Assembly: GCF_046736345.1 (NCBI RefSeq)
Contig: NZ_CP157210.1
Location: forward strand, 2,542,001-2,606,000
Origin: Hyphococcus formosus
GTDB taxonomy: Bacteria; Pseudomonadota; Alphaproteobacteria; Caulobacterales; Parvularculaceae
Length of the DNA stretch: 64,000 nt
Direction of reading: 5' to 3'
Part shown: piece after piece, positions 44,329-52,298 of the stretch
Position numbering within the stretch: position 1 is the first letter of the stretch
How the letters are laid out: each line of letters starts with the position of its first letter
Position numbers and translations under genes: made by a program
Notes under the pieces: model-generated
Told to the model about the DNA's origin: nothing
Seen by the model: the letters and a program-made list of their open reading frames with translations, nothing else
Database searches by the model: none

Positions 44329-44931
44329 TTAATAGGCCAGAATGTTTTCGCGCCGTAAAAGCGCCAATAACGGAAACAAGGATAATCCGAGAACGGCGTA
44401 ATGATCGCCATCAATATGGTCAAAAAGGCGGCTGCCCAGTTTTTCGATTTGATAGGCACCGACACTATAGAGGATTTCGGGGCCCGCTTCTTCGAGATAT
44501 TGGTCAATCTCTGCTTCGCTCAATGACCGCATATGAAGGGTCGGGCGATCGAGATTGCGCCAGATGATTTCACCATCGCGGGCAACCGCAATCGCATTTA
44601 TCAAAGTATGAGCAGCGCCTTGCGTTTCTAAAAGCCGGTCTTTGGCTTCGGCCATGGTTTTTGGCTTATCATAGGCGCGGCCTTCAAATTCCATGATCTG
44701 ATCGGAGCCAATAACAATACCCGGCGTCGTCGCGGCGACGGCCATACATTTTGCCTCGGCCAATAGCATTGCCGTTTTTTCGAGGTCTATGCCATCGGAT
44801 TTTGCTTGCTGTTTGATTTCGTCTTCATCCACATCGGGTTTGACCACATCAAACGGGACGTCCGCGCCGGAAAGGATCGCTGCGCGGATCGAGCTACCGG
44901 AGGCGAGCGTTACGCGAGATTTTGAATTCAT
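44329..44931 (-). CDS. maf: Maf family nucleotide pyrophosphatase
   Basis: A 200-residue Maf protein. The N-terminal LASGSSIRAAIL replaces the usual LASxSPRR with S-x-x-R, and DEDEIKQQAKSDGID follows. The motif VIGSDQIMEFEGRAYDKPK carries the catalytic Asp and Lys. The last motif is LGLSLFPLLALLR, where canonical enzymes have GLP. These enzymes hydrolyse modified or non-canonical nucleoside triphosphates. The first signature departs from the standard SPRR, as in the second Maf subgroup of alphaproteobacteria. It overlaps ppsR by 4 bp. Confidence 0.92.
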   Translation of the reverse strand: MNSKSRVTLASGSSIRAAILSGADVPFDVVKPDVDEDEIKQQAKSDGIDLEKTAMLLAEAKCMAVAATTPGIVIGSDQIMEFEGRAYDKPKTMAEAKDRLLETQGAAHTLINAIAVARDGEIIWRNLDRPTLHMRSLSEAEIDQYLEEAGPEILYSVGAYQIEKLGSRLFDHIDGDHYAVLGLSLFPLLALLRRENILAY

Positions 44932-45806
44932 CGGTTTTGTCTTGCAGAAAGTTTGGTGAGAATAGCGGCTGCGGTTTCTTCCACGGATTTCCGCGTGACA
45001 TCAATCATCGGCCAGCGATGTTTTGCGTATAATCGCTTGGCGGCGAGGACTTCTTTGCGGATTGCATCCAGATCGGAATAATCCTCGACCGAGCCTTCGG
45101 CGTTCATACCGCCAAGACGGCTTTTCCGAATTTGCGCAAGCCGCTCAGGGGATGCGACCAAACCGACGACCATGGGTTTGCGCAGGGCAAATAACTCTTT
45201 CGGCGGCGGCGAAGTCGGCACCAATGGAATATTGGCGGCCTTGATCCCGCGATTAGCCAGATACATGCAGGTCGGTGTTTTCGAGGTACGGCTGACACCG
45301 ACGACGACCACATCCGCCGGTTCAAGATCCCAAACCATCTGGCCGTCATCATGGGCCAGCGTATAATCAAGCGCGGCAATCCGTTTGAAATAGGCATCAT
45401 CAAGCTGATATTGCGCGCCGGTTTTCATGGTCTGCTCAAGCCCAAGATAATCGGTGAACGCATGGCGCAGCGGATCGAGTACCGAAATCGCCGGGGTTTG
45501 CAGCTCGCTGCAGCGGATTTCCAACAGCCGCCGCAATTCAGGATTAATCACCGTATAAAGAACAAGCCCGGGCGAGGCTTCGATTTCCGCAAGGGCGCGT
45601 TCCATTTGGGCGCGCGAGCGGATAAGCGCGTATATATGTTCCAATGGTTTTGCCGCATTAAACTGTGACGCCGTTGCCTTGAGCATCGCGTTCAAGGTTT
45701 CACCGGTCGAATCCGACACCAGGTGAACATGAAAATAGGTCGCGATCGGCTCTTTTCTGCGCACTACTTTTGGCGTCGAGGCCTTGTTTTCTGCGGTTTT
45801 CGCCAT
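44928..45806 (-). CDS. ppsR: Pyruvate,water dikinase / PPDK regulatory protein (DUF299 family)
   Basis: A 292-residue ADP-dependent kinase and phosphorylase that switches PEP synthase or pyruvate phosphate dikinase on and off. HVHLVSDSTGETLNAMLKA opens the conserved domain. The P-loop is VVVGVSRTSKTPTCMYLANRG, and KVPLV-type IPLVPTSPPPKELF and RKEVLAAKRLYAKHRWPMID follow. A basic 20-residue extension precedes the domain. It is the first gene of the leftward operon facing the candidate origin, the usual position in this class. Confidence 0.94.
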   Translation of the reverse strand: MAKTAENKASTPKVVRRKEPIATYFHVHLVSDSTGETLNAMLKATASQFNAAKPLEHIYALIRSRAQMERALAEIEASPGLVLYTVINPELRRLLEIRCSELQTPAISVLDPLRHAFTDYLGLEQTMKTGAQYQLDDAYFKRIAALDYTLAHDDGQMVWDLEPADVVVVGVSRTSKTPTCMYLANRGIKAANIPLVPTSPPPKELFALRKPMVVGLVASPERLAQIRKSRLGGMNAEGSVEDYSDLDAIRKEVLAAKRLYAKHRWPMIDVTRKSVEETAAAILTKLSARQNR

Positions 45807-45941
45807 GAATTAACTACTTCTACCCAGTTCTGCGTTTGCCCTGTGGAATTATAGGGGAAACATGGTCCAATTCGCGAGCACGATTTTAGGCCGTTGTATA
45901 ACTACCCGAGTCATACCAGCGAGGCGCCCAAGCGGATTTGA

Positions 45942-45963
45942 AAAGTATGACCGGTCATACTTT
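45942..45963. promoter_or_regulatory. 22-bp perfect palindrome in the candidate origin
   Basis: AAAGTATGACC is followed directly by its reverse complement GGTCATACTTT. A partial copy, GTCATACC, lies at 45910-45917. The half-sites resemble NikR sites (GTATGA/TCATAC), but the spacing is 4 instead of 16. It sits about 135 bp upstream of ppsR and 50 bp from the DnaA box. Confidence 0.7.
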
Positions 45964-46011
45964 GCTCCCCCTTTTTGCTAGGTCCACGGGATGAATCAAG
46001 GGCGCCAATTT

Positions 46012-46020
46012 TTATCCACA
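46012..46020 (+). promoter_or_regulatory. DnaA box (TTATCCACA)
   Basis: Exact consensus DnaA binding sequence within the ppsR-hemE gap. Weaker look-alikes are seen at 45842 and 46098 on the opposite strand. Confidence 0.7.
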
Positions 46021-46174
46021 TTGTTTTTTGAACAAGCTGCGGCGTTAGAGCGGCTTTTCAACATGATTGGGAATACTTATTCCCACCGGTGAAACTCTGT
46101 GGGAATTAAGTGTATCTTCAGGGGATTCATCTTTCCGGCGATTTTATCCCCGGGATTCAGCCTGACTCTTAATC

Positions 46175-46189
46175 TTAATACTTTATTAA
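46175..46189. promoter_or_regulatory. CtrA binding site (TTAA-N7-TTAA)
   Basis: TTAA at 46175-46178 and 46186-46189 with exact 7-nt spacing, the CtrA consensus. It lies 41 bp before hemE, so it could repress replication initiation, hemE transcription or both. Confidence 0.65.
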
Positions 46190-46229
46190 GAAAGATTTAT
46201 AGAAAGTTAAGAAGGAAGATTTTCGCGGT

Positions 46230-47297
46230 ATGGCCGAAAACGGAAACGACGCACCTTCAGGCGACGCTCAGTCAAAATTCATTCGAGTGTTCGAAGGAGA
46301 TGTGCCCTCTGTTCCACCAATGTGGTTCATGCGGCAGGCAGGTCGCTATTTGCCGGAATATCGCGAACTCAGATCAAAGGCCGGATCGTTTCTCGATCTT
46401 TGCTACAATTCTGATCTCGCTGCAGAGGTAACACTTCAACCGGTTCGTCGGTTTGATCTTGATGCAGCTATTCTCTTCGCGGACATCCTGTTGATCCCGC
46501 ATGCCCTCGGACAGGATTTGCGTTTTGTCGCTGGCGAAGGACCAAGGCTTTCGCCGGTGGTCAGCGCCGGTGATCTCGATGCGTTTCGGCAGTGTGACAT
46601 CCATCCAACGTTGAGCCCGGTTTATGAAACGGTCGCAAAGACCAAAGCCGAACTCGGCGCGGACAAAGCATTGATCGGTTTTGCCGGCGCACCGTGGACA
46701 GTCGCGACCTATATGCTTGCGGGCGGTCCGATGAAGGACCCGGCCAGTTTGCGTCGCCGGTTTTATGAAGAAAACGATTTCATCACTGGCTTGATTGATG
46801 TGCTGTGTGAAAAAACGGTCGAGTATCTGATCAAACAGATCGATGCGGGCGCAGATGCGGTGCAGCTGTTTGATACATGGGCCAGTGGCTTGCCGTGGCC
46901 GGTATTGGAAGCGGTTTCGGTGAAGCCGCTTGAACATATCGCTAATCAAATAAAGAAGGCACGGCCGGGCGTTCCGGTCATCCTTTTCCCTAAGGGCGTT
47001 GGCGAGAAACTTGGTGAATATGCACTGATCCGAAATTGCGATGGCGTCGGCATCGATTATGCGATGGACCCGAGCTGGGCCAGAACCCATCTGCCGGGCC
47101 GTGTCGTCGTTCAGGGTGGGCTTGATCCGCTTTTAGTTGTCGCGGGCGGCAAAGAGATGGAACGGGCCGCAGAGACCTATCTGAAGCTGTTTCACGATGT
47201 CCCCTATATTTTTAATCTCGGTCATGGCTTCATTCCGGAAACGCCGCCGGAAAATGTTGCGGCGCTGGTGAAATTTGTCAGGAGCTATAATGGCTGA
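46230..47297 (+). CDS. hemE: Uroporphyrinogen decarboxylase
   Basis: A 355-residue HemE, removing four carboxyl groups from uroporphyrinogen III to form coproporphyrinogen III in heme synthesis. Signature 1 is PPMWFMRQAGRYLPEYRELR, with the substrate-binding Arg and catalytic residues. ILFADILLIPHALG carries the conserved Asp. GFAGAPWTVATYML and IFNLGHGFIPETPPENV are also standard. A 25-residue N-terminal extension is polar. GAAGGA lies 11 nt before the ATG. It overlaps hemJ by 8 bp. Confidence 0.97.
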   Translation: MAENGNDAPSGDAQSKFIRVFEGDVPSVPPMWFMRQAGRYLPEYRELRSKAGSFLDLCYNSDLAAEVTLQPVRRFDLDAAILFADILLIPHALGQDLRFVAGEGPRLSPVVSAGDLDAFRQCDIHPTLSPVYETVAKTKAELGADKALIGFAGAPWTVATYMLAGGPMKDPASLRRRFYEENDFITGLIDVLCEKTVEYLIKQIDAGADAVQLFDTWASGLPWPVLEAVSVKPLEHIANQIKKARPGVPVILFPKGVGEKLGEYALIRNCDGVGIDYAMDPSWARTHLPGRVVVQGGLDPLLVVAGGKEMERAAETYLKLFHDVPYIFNLGHGFIPETPPENVAALVKFVRSYNG

Positions 47298-47736
47298 GTT
47301 TCTAGGCTCGATTTATCTGTGGATTAAATCGGTGCATTTGATCATGGTCATCGCCTGGATGGCGGGCATGATGTATTTGCCGCGGCTGTTCGTTTACCAG
47401 CACCAATCGGAAAAAGGCGGCGAGGCGGAGCGGTATTTCATCCAGATGCAACGGCGTTTGATGAAAGGCATCATCAATCCGTCGATGGTGCTTGTCTGGG
47501 TGTTGGGGATTTTGATGCTGGTGGCAAATCCGGCGATTTTGTCCGCGGGCTGGTTCCACGTGAAGCTGACGATTGTCGTGATTATTTCGGCCATTCACGG
47601 GTTTTATTCATCGTCGCGCCGGAAATTCGAGGCCGGGGAGCGCCCGCGCACCGAGAAATTCTGGCGAATTATGAACGAAGTCCCGTTTTTAGGCCTGATT
47701 GTGATCGTAATTATGGTGATCGTGAAGCCATTTTAG
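47290..47736 (+). CDS. hemJ: Protoporphyrinogen oxidase HemJ
   Basis: A 148-residue membrane protein with four spans, matching HemJ. It has IKSVHLIMVIAWMAGMMYLPRLFVYQ with the conserved heme-ligand His near the N-terminus, then GWFHVKLTIVVIISAIHGFYS and WRIMNEVPFLGLIVIVIMVI. It oxidises protoporphyrinogen IX to protoporphyrin IX and replaces HemG and HemY in many alphaproteobacteria. It sits next to hemE as a two-gene operon. ATG 47290 overlaps the end of hemE. A sequence resembling a degraded parS (47553-47566) lies inside it. Confidence 0.94.
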   Translation: MAEFLGSIYLWIKSVHLIMVIAWMAGMMYLPRLFVYQHQSEKGGEAERYFIQMQRRLMKGIINPSMVLVWVLGILMLVANPAILSAGWFHVKLTIVVIISAIHGFYSSSRRKFEAGERPRTEKFWRIMNEVPFLGLIVIVIMVIVKPF

Positions 47737-47756
47737 GCGCTTAGGCGAATCATCGA

Positions 47757-47784
47757 TTGACGAAATCCGTTGTTAGATTATATC
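47757..47784 (+). promoter_or_regulatory. Probable rho promoter
   Basis: -35 TTGACG (47757-47762), 16-nt spacer, -10 TATATC (47779-47784). It lies in the hemJ-rho gap about 120 bp before rho and would place the leader hairpins inside the transcript. Confidence 0.4.
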
Positions 47785-47887
47785 TAGCGCAACTTTCCTT
47801 TTTTGCGCGCTAAAACTCACGCTGCGCGCCTGTTTTTTTCATTGCTGACCATCTATGACCTCGCGGGTGATGCTCGCGCGGGTTTTT
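47785..47887 (+). terminator. rho leader with two terminator-like hairpins
   Basis: The first hairpin is GCGCGC (47805-47810) with GCGCGC (47824-47829), followed by CTGTTTTTTT. An alternative pairing TAGCGC (47785-47790) with GCGCTA (47807-47812) would exclude it. The second is a GC-rich hairpin at 47858-47883 followed by TTTTT, 20 bp before rho. Either may end the hemE-hemJ transcript or act as an attenuator of rho. Confidence 0.5.
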
Positions 47888-47903
47888 CCGATTGAGGATT
47901 TCC

Positions 47904-49175
47904 ATGCTGCCTAAAACCATGTCGCTCGAAGAGCTCAAAGAAAAATCACCAGCAGATCTGGTTGCTTTCGCTGAGGAAGTGGAAGTCGAAAACGCCTCGA
48001 CCATGCGGAAACAGGATTTGCTCTTCTCGATTTTGAAAGAGCTTGCGGATCGCGATGTTGAGATTAATGGCGGCGGCGTGCTTGAGGTTTTGCCCGATGG
48101 GTTCGGGTTCTTGCGTTCACCGGATGCAAGCTATCTTGCGGGACCGGATGATATTTATGTTTCGCCAACCCAGATCCGCCGTTTTGCGTTGCGCACCGGC
48201 GACACGGTACAAGGCGAGATCCGCAGCCCGAAAGATGGCGAGCGGTATTTTGCGCTTTTAAAAGTCCATACGATCAATTTCGAAGACCCGGAAAAAGCGC
48301 GCCACAAAGTTCACTTCGATAATTTGACGCCGCTTTATCCGAATGAGCGCCTGAAAATGGAAGTTGAGGGTGCCTCATCAAAAGATCTGACCGCGCGGGT
48401 CATGGATCTGGTGGCACCAATGGGGAAAGGCCAGCGGGGATTGATCACCGCGCCGCCGCGTACCGGTAAAACCGTTATTCTGCAAAACATTGCCCATTCA
48501 ATCGCGACCAATCACCCGGAAGCCTATCTGATCGTTCTATTGATCGACGAACGCCCGGAAGAGGTGACGGACATGCAACGGTCGGTGAAGGGTGAAGTTG
48601 TTTCATCAACCTTTGACGAACCCGCAACTCGTCACGTTGCAGTCGCAGAAATGGTGATCGAAAAAGCGAAGCGCCTGGTTGAGCATGGCCGTGATGTTGT
48701 GATTTTGCTCGATTCCATCACGCGCCTTGGCCGTGCCTATAATACGGTTGTGCCTTCATCCGGTAAGGTTTTGACCGGTGGTGTCGATGCCAATGCGCTG
48801 CAACGGCCGAAGCGCTTTTTCGGTGCCGCGCGGAATATCGAAGAAGGTGGTTCACTGACGATTATCGCAACGGCGCTGATCGAAACCGGTTCGAAAATGG
48901 ATGAAGTCATCTTTGAAGAATTCAAAGGGACCGGTAACTCTGAACTTATCCTTGACCGTAAAGTTGCGGACAAACGGACCTATCCAGCAATCGATATTGC
49001 GAAATCCGGCACCCGGAAAGAGGATCTCATTACCTCCAAGGCCGATCTTCAGAAGGTCTTTGTGCTTCGCCGTATTCTTTCGCCGATGGGCACATCGGAC
49101 GCGATTGAATTCCTGATCGAGAAGTTGAAACAGACCAAATCGAACCAGGACTTCTTCGATTCAATGAATACGTAA
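47904..49175 (+). CDS. rho: Transcription termination factor Rho
   Basis: A 423-residue Rho helicase that ends transcription at unstructured RNA. The N-terminal domain has MSLEELKEKSPADLVAFAEE and the RNA-binding cold-shock fold (GVLEVLPDGFGFLRSPDASYLAGPDDIYVS). The motor has Walker A PPRTGKTVILQNIA, the conserved LLIDERPEEVTDM, Walker B RDVVILLDSITRLGRAYN and the Q- and R-loop regions. Start at ATG 47904 has GAGGA six bases upstream. Normal length. Confidence 0.98.
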   Translation: MLPKTMSLEELKEKSPADLVAFAEEVEVENASTMRKQDLLFSILKELADRDVEINGGGVLEVLPDGFGFLRSPDASYLAGPDDIYVSPTQIRRFALRTGDTVQGEIRSPKDGERYFALLKVHTINFEDPEKARHKVHFDNLTPLYPNERLKMEVEGASSKDLTARVMDLVAPMGKGQRGLITAPPRTGKTVILQNIAHSIATNHPEAYLIVLLIDERPEEVTDMQRSVKGEVVSSTFDEPATRHVAVAEMVIEKAKRLVEHGRDVVILLDSITRLGRAYNTVVPSSGKVLTGGVDANALQRPKRFFGAARNIEEGGSLTIIATALIETGSKMDEVIFEEFKGTGNSELILDRKVADKRTYPAIDIAKSGTRKEDLITSKADLQKVFVLRRILSPMGTSDAIEFLIEKLKQTKSNQDFFDSMNT

Positions 49176-49206
49176 CTGTAATCATTACAGCCGCAGGCTT
49201 TTGCGG
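49176..49206 (+). terminator. Double hairpin after rho
   Basis: Directly after the rho stop codon, CTGTAAT/ATTACAG (49176-49190) is followed by CCGCA/TGCGG (49191-49206). No long U-run follows, so termination strength is uncertain. Confidence 0.4.
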
Positions 49207-49265
49207 AACTAAAAGTCAGTCATTCCATTGGTTTTATGCGGGCGCATAAAAATGGAGACGTGACT

Positions 49266-49640
49266 ATGACTGACTTTATCGCACGCGATGAAACAGCTAC
49301 ATTGATTTCTGCCGACAAAGTTGAGGGAACTGCCGTTTTCAATCATGACGGCGAGAAACTCGGCTCGGTCGAAGATGTGATGCTGGATAAACGCCAGGGC
49401 AATGTCGCATTCGCGGTCATGTCTTTCGGTGGGTTTCTGGGAATGGGTGAAAAACATCACCCACTGCCTTGGGATACGCTGGATTATGACGAAGACCGCG
49501 ATGGCTATGTCGTCAATCTTTCAAAAGAAAAACTGGAAGACGCGCCGACCATTGAGCGTAACGAGACCAATCGTCTTTATGATCGAAGCTATGGCGAAAA
49601 GGTCTATGGCTATTATGGCGTTCAGCCTTATTGGAACTAG
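49266..49640 (+). CDS. PRC-barrel domain protein
   Basis: A 124-residue protein with one PRC-barrel domain: LISADKVEGTAVFNHDGEKLGSVEDVMLDKRQGNVAFAVMSFGGFLGMGEKHHPLPWDTLDYDED. A Tyr-rich tail follows (RLYDRSYGEKVYGYYGVQPYW). This version is common in alphaproteobacteria, where it is often induced by stress. Molecular function is unknown. It starts at ATG 49266 after GAGAC. Confidence 0.88.
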   Translation: MTDFIARDETATLISADKVEGTAVFNHDGEKLGSVEDVMLDKRQGNVAFAVMSFGGFLGMGEKHHPLPWDTLDYDEDRDGYVVNLSKEKLEDAPTIERNETNRLYDRSYGEKVYGYYGVQPYWN

Positions 49641-49649
49641 ATGGAAAAA

Positions 49650-49673
49650 CCGGCCGGAGGTCTCTCCGGCCGG
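49650..49673. terminator. Bidirectional terminator between PRC-barrel and cyd operon
   Basis: Perfect 10-bp stem CCGGCCGGAG / CTCCGGCCGG with loop GTCT. On the leftward (cyd) transcript the stem is followed by a U-run (A-tract at 49645-49649 on the plus strand), so it is a good terminator for cydAB. Confidence 0.8.
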
Positions 49674-49678
49674 GCCAA

Positions 49679-49837
49679 TCAGCCAATAAATAAAAGCGCA
49701 CGCAAAAGATAAGCGACGCTGGCGACAACGGCTGCGCCGGCGACCGCGAGAAGTACAAACCAAACCAGTTTGGATTTTACTGCATGGTTTTCTTTTTCGT
49801 CCTTGGACGGACCAACGGGTTTGAAAATATTAGCCAT
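49679..49837 (-). CDS. Small cytochrome bd subunit (DUF2474/CydX-like)
   Basis: A 52-residue single-span protein: a polar N-terminus (MANIFKPVGPSKDEKENHAV) then SKLVWFVLLAVAGAAVVASVAYLLRALLFIG. The WF..A..VAYLLR pattern matches DUF2474, small partners encoded after cioAB. It probably stabilises the oxidase as CydX does in E. coli. ATG 49837 overlaps the cydB stop by 8 bp, so its synthesis is linked to CydB. Confidence 0.75.
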   Translation of the reverse strand: MANIFKPVGPSKDEKENHAVKSKLVWFVLLAVAGAAVVASVAYLLRALLFIG

Positions 49838-50861
49838 GATACCCTTCCCCGGATTGCACTTTCCCCCAAAAGAGCGAGTACACATAAACCGTATAGGCAA
49901 GGATGGTCGGCAATAATATGCCGCCGCCCACAAGCAGGAACCACAAGGATTTATCATGGGCTGCGGTTTCCCAAATGGTTTTTGCAAACGGGACGTTATA
50001 AGGGAATAGCGAGACCACAAACCCAAGATAGCCGGTCAGGAAAATGCCCGCCGCCAGCACAATCGGCAGCCAGTCTTTGGTGGTTTTGACCGTGAGTTGC
50101 CGCCACAAGACGAGAATGAGCGCCAGCCCCGCAAGCGGTATTGGCGATACGGTCAAAAATTTTCCGAACTCAATATTTGTCATGGAAACACCCCAGCGCG
50201 CCGTCACGCGCGGATCAATCGACAAGGTGGCGAGGCTGACAGCCGCCATGGCAAGGGCAACCCCGATCAGGGTTCGGCGCGCCCATTTTCGTGCGCCCTC
50301 GCGGGTTTCCCCTTCGGTTTTCAAGATGAGCCAACACGCGCCAAGCAGAACATAGCCAATTACCACTGATATTCCGACCATCACCGAAAATGGGGTGAGC
50401 CAATCAAACCCGCCGCCGGAATAGGCGCGGCCCGTGACCTCGATGCCTTGAATGAAAGCCCCGAGAATAACCCCTTGAGAGAATGCAGCGATAAGCGACC
50501 CGCCGAAAAAGGCGTTGTTCCAGAATTTTTTCGTCGGTTCGCGCACGGCCTTGTGCCGGAACTCAAATGCCACGCCGCGGAAAATCAATGCGGCCAGCAT
50601 AATCAGAACAGGGATATAAAAGGCCGGAATGATAATCGCGTAAGCCAATGGAAACGCGGCGAATAATCCGCCGCCGCCAAGGATCAACCAGGTTTCATTT
50701 CCATCCCATACCGGTTCAATAGTTGCGGTCATCATCGACCGTTCGGCTTCGTCTTTGGCGAAGGCCGTCAGGATACCGATGCCGAGGTCAAACCCGTCAA
50801 GCAGGACATACATCATAACGGCAACGGCGATAAGAATGGCCCATATCAATGCAACATCCAT
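49830..50861 (-). CDS. cydB: Cytochrome bd-type quinol oxidase subunit II
   Basis: A 343-residue membrane protein with eight to nine spans. WAILIAVAVMMYVLLDGFDLGIGIL and EPVWDGNETWLILGGGGLFAAFPLAYA are the CydB hallmarks; PFSVMVGISVVIGYVLLGACWLILKTEG is typical of the cyanide-insensitive (CIO) group. It pairs with CydA in a quinol:O2 oxidoreductase that needs no proton pump. It starts 12 bp after the cydA stop. Confidence 0.95.
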   Translation of the reverse strand: MDVALIWAILIAVAVMMYVLLDGFDLGIGILTAFAKDEAERSMMTATIEPVWDGNETWLILGGGGLFAAFPLAYAIIIPAFYIPVLIMLAALIFRGVAFEFRHKAVREPTKKFWNNAFFGGSLIAAFSQGVILGAFIQGIEVTGRAYSGGGFDWLTPFSVMVGISVVIGYVLLGACWLILKTEGETREGARKWARRTLIGVALAMAAVSLATLSIDPRVTARWGVSMTNIEFGKFLTVSPIPLAGLALILVLWRQLTVKTTKDWLPIVLAAGIFLTGYLGFVVSLFPYNVPFAKTIWETAAHDKSLWFLLVGGGILLPTILAYTVYVYSLFWGKVQSGEGYHG

Positions 50862-50873
50862 GATACCTCTCCC

Positions 50874-52298
50874 TTATGATGCGCTCGGCGCGAGGCCAGT
50901 AGGTTTATCATCGTCGGTTTCAGCGGGGTCGTGAACAGAGCCGAGCGGCGTGCCCGGTGCACGTTTTTCGTCCTTAGGCGGACCAACGGGCTCATCATCA
51001 AAGCCGCGGGTAGCGATCCGGGCCATGTAAACAACGCCAGCGGTGAAAATGATGGCGTAGACGATCATGAAAACCAAAAGCGAAAATGCAACCTGACTTG
51101 CAGGCACGGGCGAGACACTATCGACCGTGCGCAGCACCCCATAAACCGTGTAGGGCTGGCGGCCTACTTCGGCGACGACCCATCCGGCGATCACTGCAAC
51201 AAAACCAAGGGTACCACCGGGCACCGCGAGGTAATGGAACAACCCCGGTTTTGTGAGCTTTTTTGCTCGCCAAAGCCAAAGGCCCCAAAGGCCAATTGCC
51301 AACAAACCCAGTCCGGCCCCGACCATAATCCGGAATGCCCAGAACACGATAAAGACCGGCGGATGTTCAGACTCCGGAAATGCATCCAACCCTTTGAGCG
51401 GTTTTTCGCCGCCGACCACCACATCACCAAGGCCGGGAATCCCGATCTCGGCGATATTGCGCTGGTTCTCCTGATCAGGGAGCGCAAAAAGAATGGTCGG
51501 TTGACCCTCTTTGGTTTCCCACCAGCCTTCCATGGCCGCGACTTTTGCGGGTTGATAGTGGTGCGCGATTTCACCTGACCAATGACCGGCCCAAATCTGG
51601 AGCGGCATTAACACCGCGAGCGTCCCGGCGGCCATGCGCATTTGCCACCGGGTTGGCTCCGATATGCGTCCGCGTATGACCTGAATTGCGCCAGCGGCCA
51701 TAATGACGGCAGCGGTCGTAATAAAGGCCGCAAGCATCATATGCACATATCTTGCGGGGAAGCTGGGATTGAAAATCACTTCCATCCAGCTTGTTACATA
51801 AAACCGATCATCCGGACCCAGCTCAAATCCCTGGGGGGTCTGCATCCAGCTATTGGCGGAGAGAATCCAGAACGCGGAAATCATCGTACCGATGGAAACG
51901 GCGAGCGTTGCGATGAAGTGAAGTCGATTACCAACGCGCTTCCACCCAAACAACATCACGCCAAGGAAGGTTGCCTCAAGGAAGAAGGCCGTCAGGACTT
52001 CGTAACCCAGAAGCGGCCCCATCACATTGCCGGTTTTATCAGAAAAAACAGACCAGTTAGAGCCGAATTGATAACTCATCACGACGCCGGACACGACGCC
52101 CATGGCAAAGGCGAGCGCAAAGATCTTCACCCAGTGGAGATAGAGCCGCAAAAACACATCGCGCTTGGTTTTAAGCCACAACCCCTCGCAAACGGCCAAA
52201 AACGCAGCCAGTCCGATCGTGAATGACGGGAACATGATGTGAAATGCAATAACGAACGCGAATTGCAAGCGTGACAGGATAAGCGCGTCTAGTTCCAT
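50874..52298 (-). CDS. cydA: Cytochrome bd-type quinol oxidase subunit I (CIO type)
   Basis: A 474-residue subunit with nine spans. SRLQFAFVIAFHIMFPSFTIGLAAFLAVCEG includes the heme b595 His. The periplasmic Q loop (QPAKVAAMEGWWETKEGQP onward) is short, which marks the CIO (cyanide-insensitive) class, and GRQPYTVYGVLRTVDSVSPV is diagnostic of CioA. A polar tail extends into the cytoplasm. It oxidises ubiquinol and reduces O2 to water. ATG 52298 lies 14 residues ahead of SRLQ. The operon is cydA-cydB-small subunit. Confidence 0.96.
   Translation of the reverse strand: MELDALILSRLQFAFVIAFHIMFPSFTIGLAAFLAVCEGLWLKTKRDVFLRLYLHWVKIFALAFAMGVVSGVVMSYQFGSNWSVFSDKTGNVMGPLLGYEVLTAFFLEATFLGVMLFGWKRVGNRLHFIATLAVSIGTMISAFWILSANSWMQTPQGFELGPDDRFYVTSWMEVIFNPSFPARYVHMMLAAFITTAAVIMAAGAIQVIRGRISEPTRWQMRMAAGTLAVLMPLQIWAGHWSGEIAHHYQPAKVAAMEGWWETKEGQPTILFALPDQENQRNIAEIGIPGLGDVVVGGEKPLKGLDAFPESEHPPVFIVFWAFRIMVGAGLGLLAIGLWGLWLWRAKKLTKPGLFHYLAVPGGTLGFVAVIAGWVVAEVGRQPYTVYGVLRTVDSVSPVPASQVAFSLLVFMIVYAIIFTAGVVYMARIATRGFDDEPVGPPKDEKRAPGTPLGSVHDPAETDDDKPTGLAPSAS

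Larger units (their letters stand above)
45807..46229. other. oriC: Candidate chromosomal replication origin (oriC) beside hemE
   Basis: The 423-bp divergent gap between ppsR and hemE has a perfect DnaA box TTATCCACA at 46012-46020. It has a full CtrA site TTAA-N7-TTAA at 46175-46189, with further TTAA at 46169 and 46207. GANTC (CcrM) sites lie at 45908, 46124, 46154 and 46164. The right-hand 70 bp are AT-rich, a possible unwinding element. Caulobacter and Rickettsia origins lie at this same spot beside hemE with CtrA sites. Only one box is perfect, so the call rests on context as well. Confidence 0.7.

Noticed and set aside
45942..45963. NikR operator
   Set aside because: Half-sites GTATGA and TCATAC match, but NikR needs a 16-nt spacer and here it is 4; no nickel genes are nearby.
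47553..47566. parS-like GTTCCACGTGAAGC in hemJ
   Set aside because: It deviates from the palindrome at several positions outside the CACGTG core and is probably chance.
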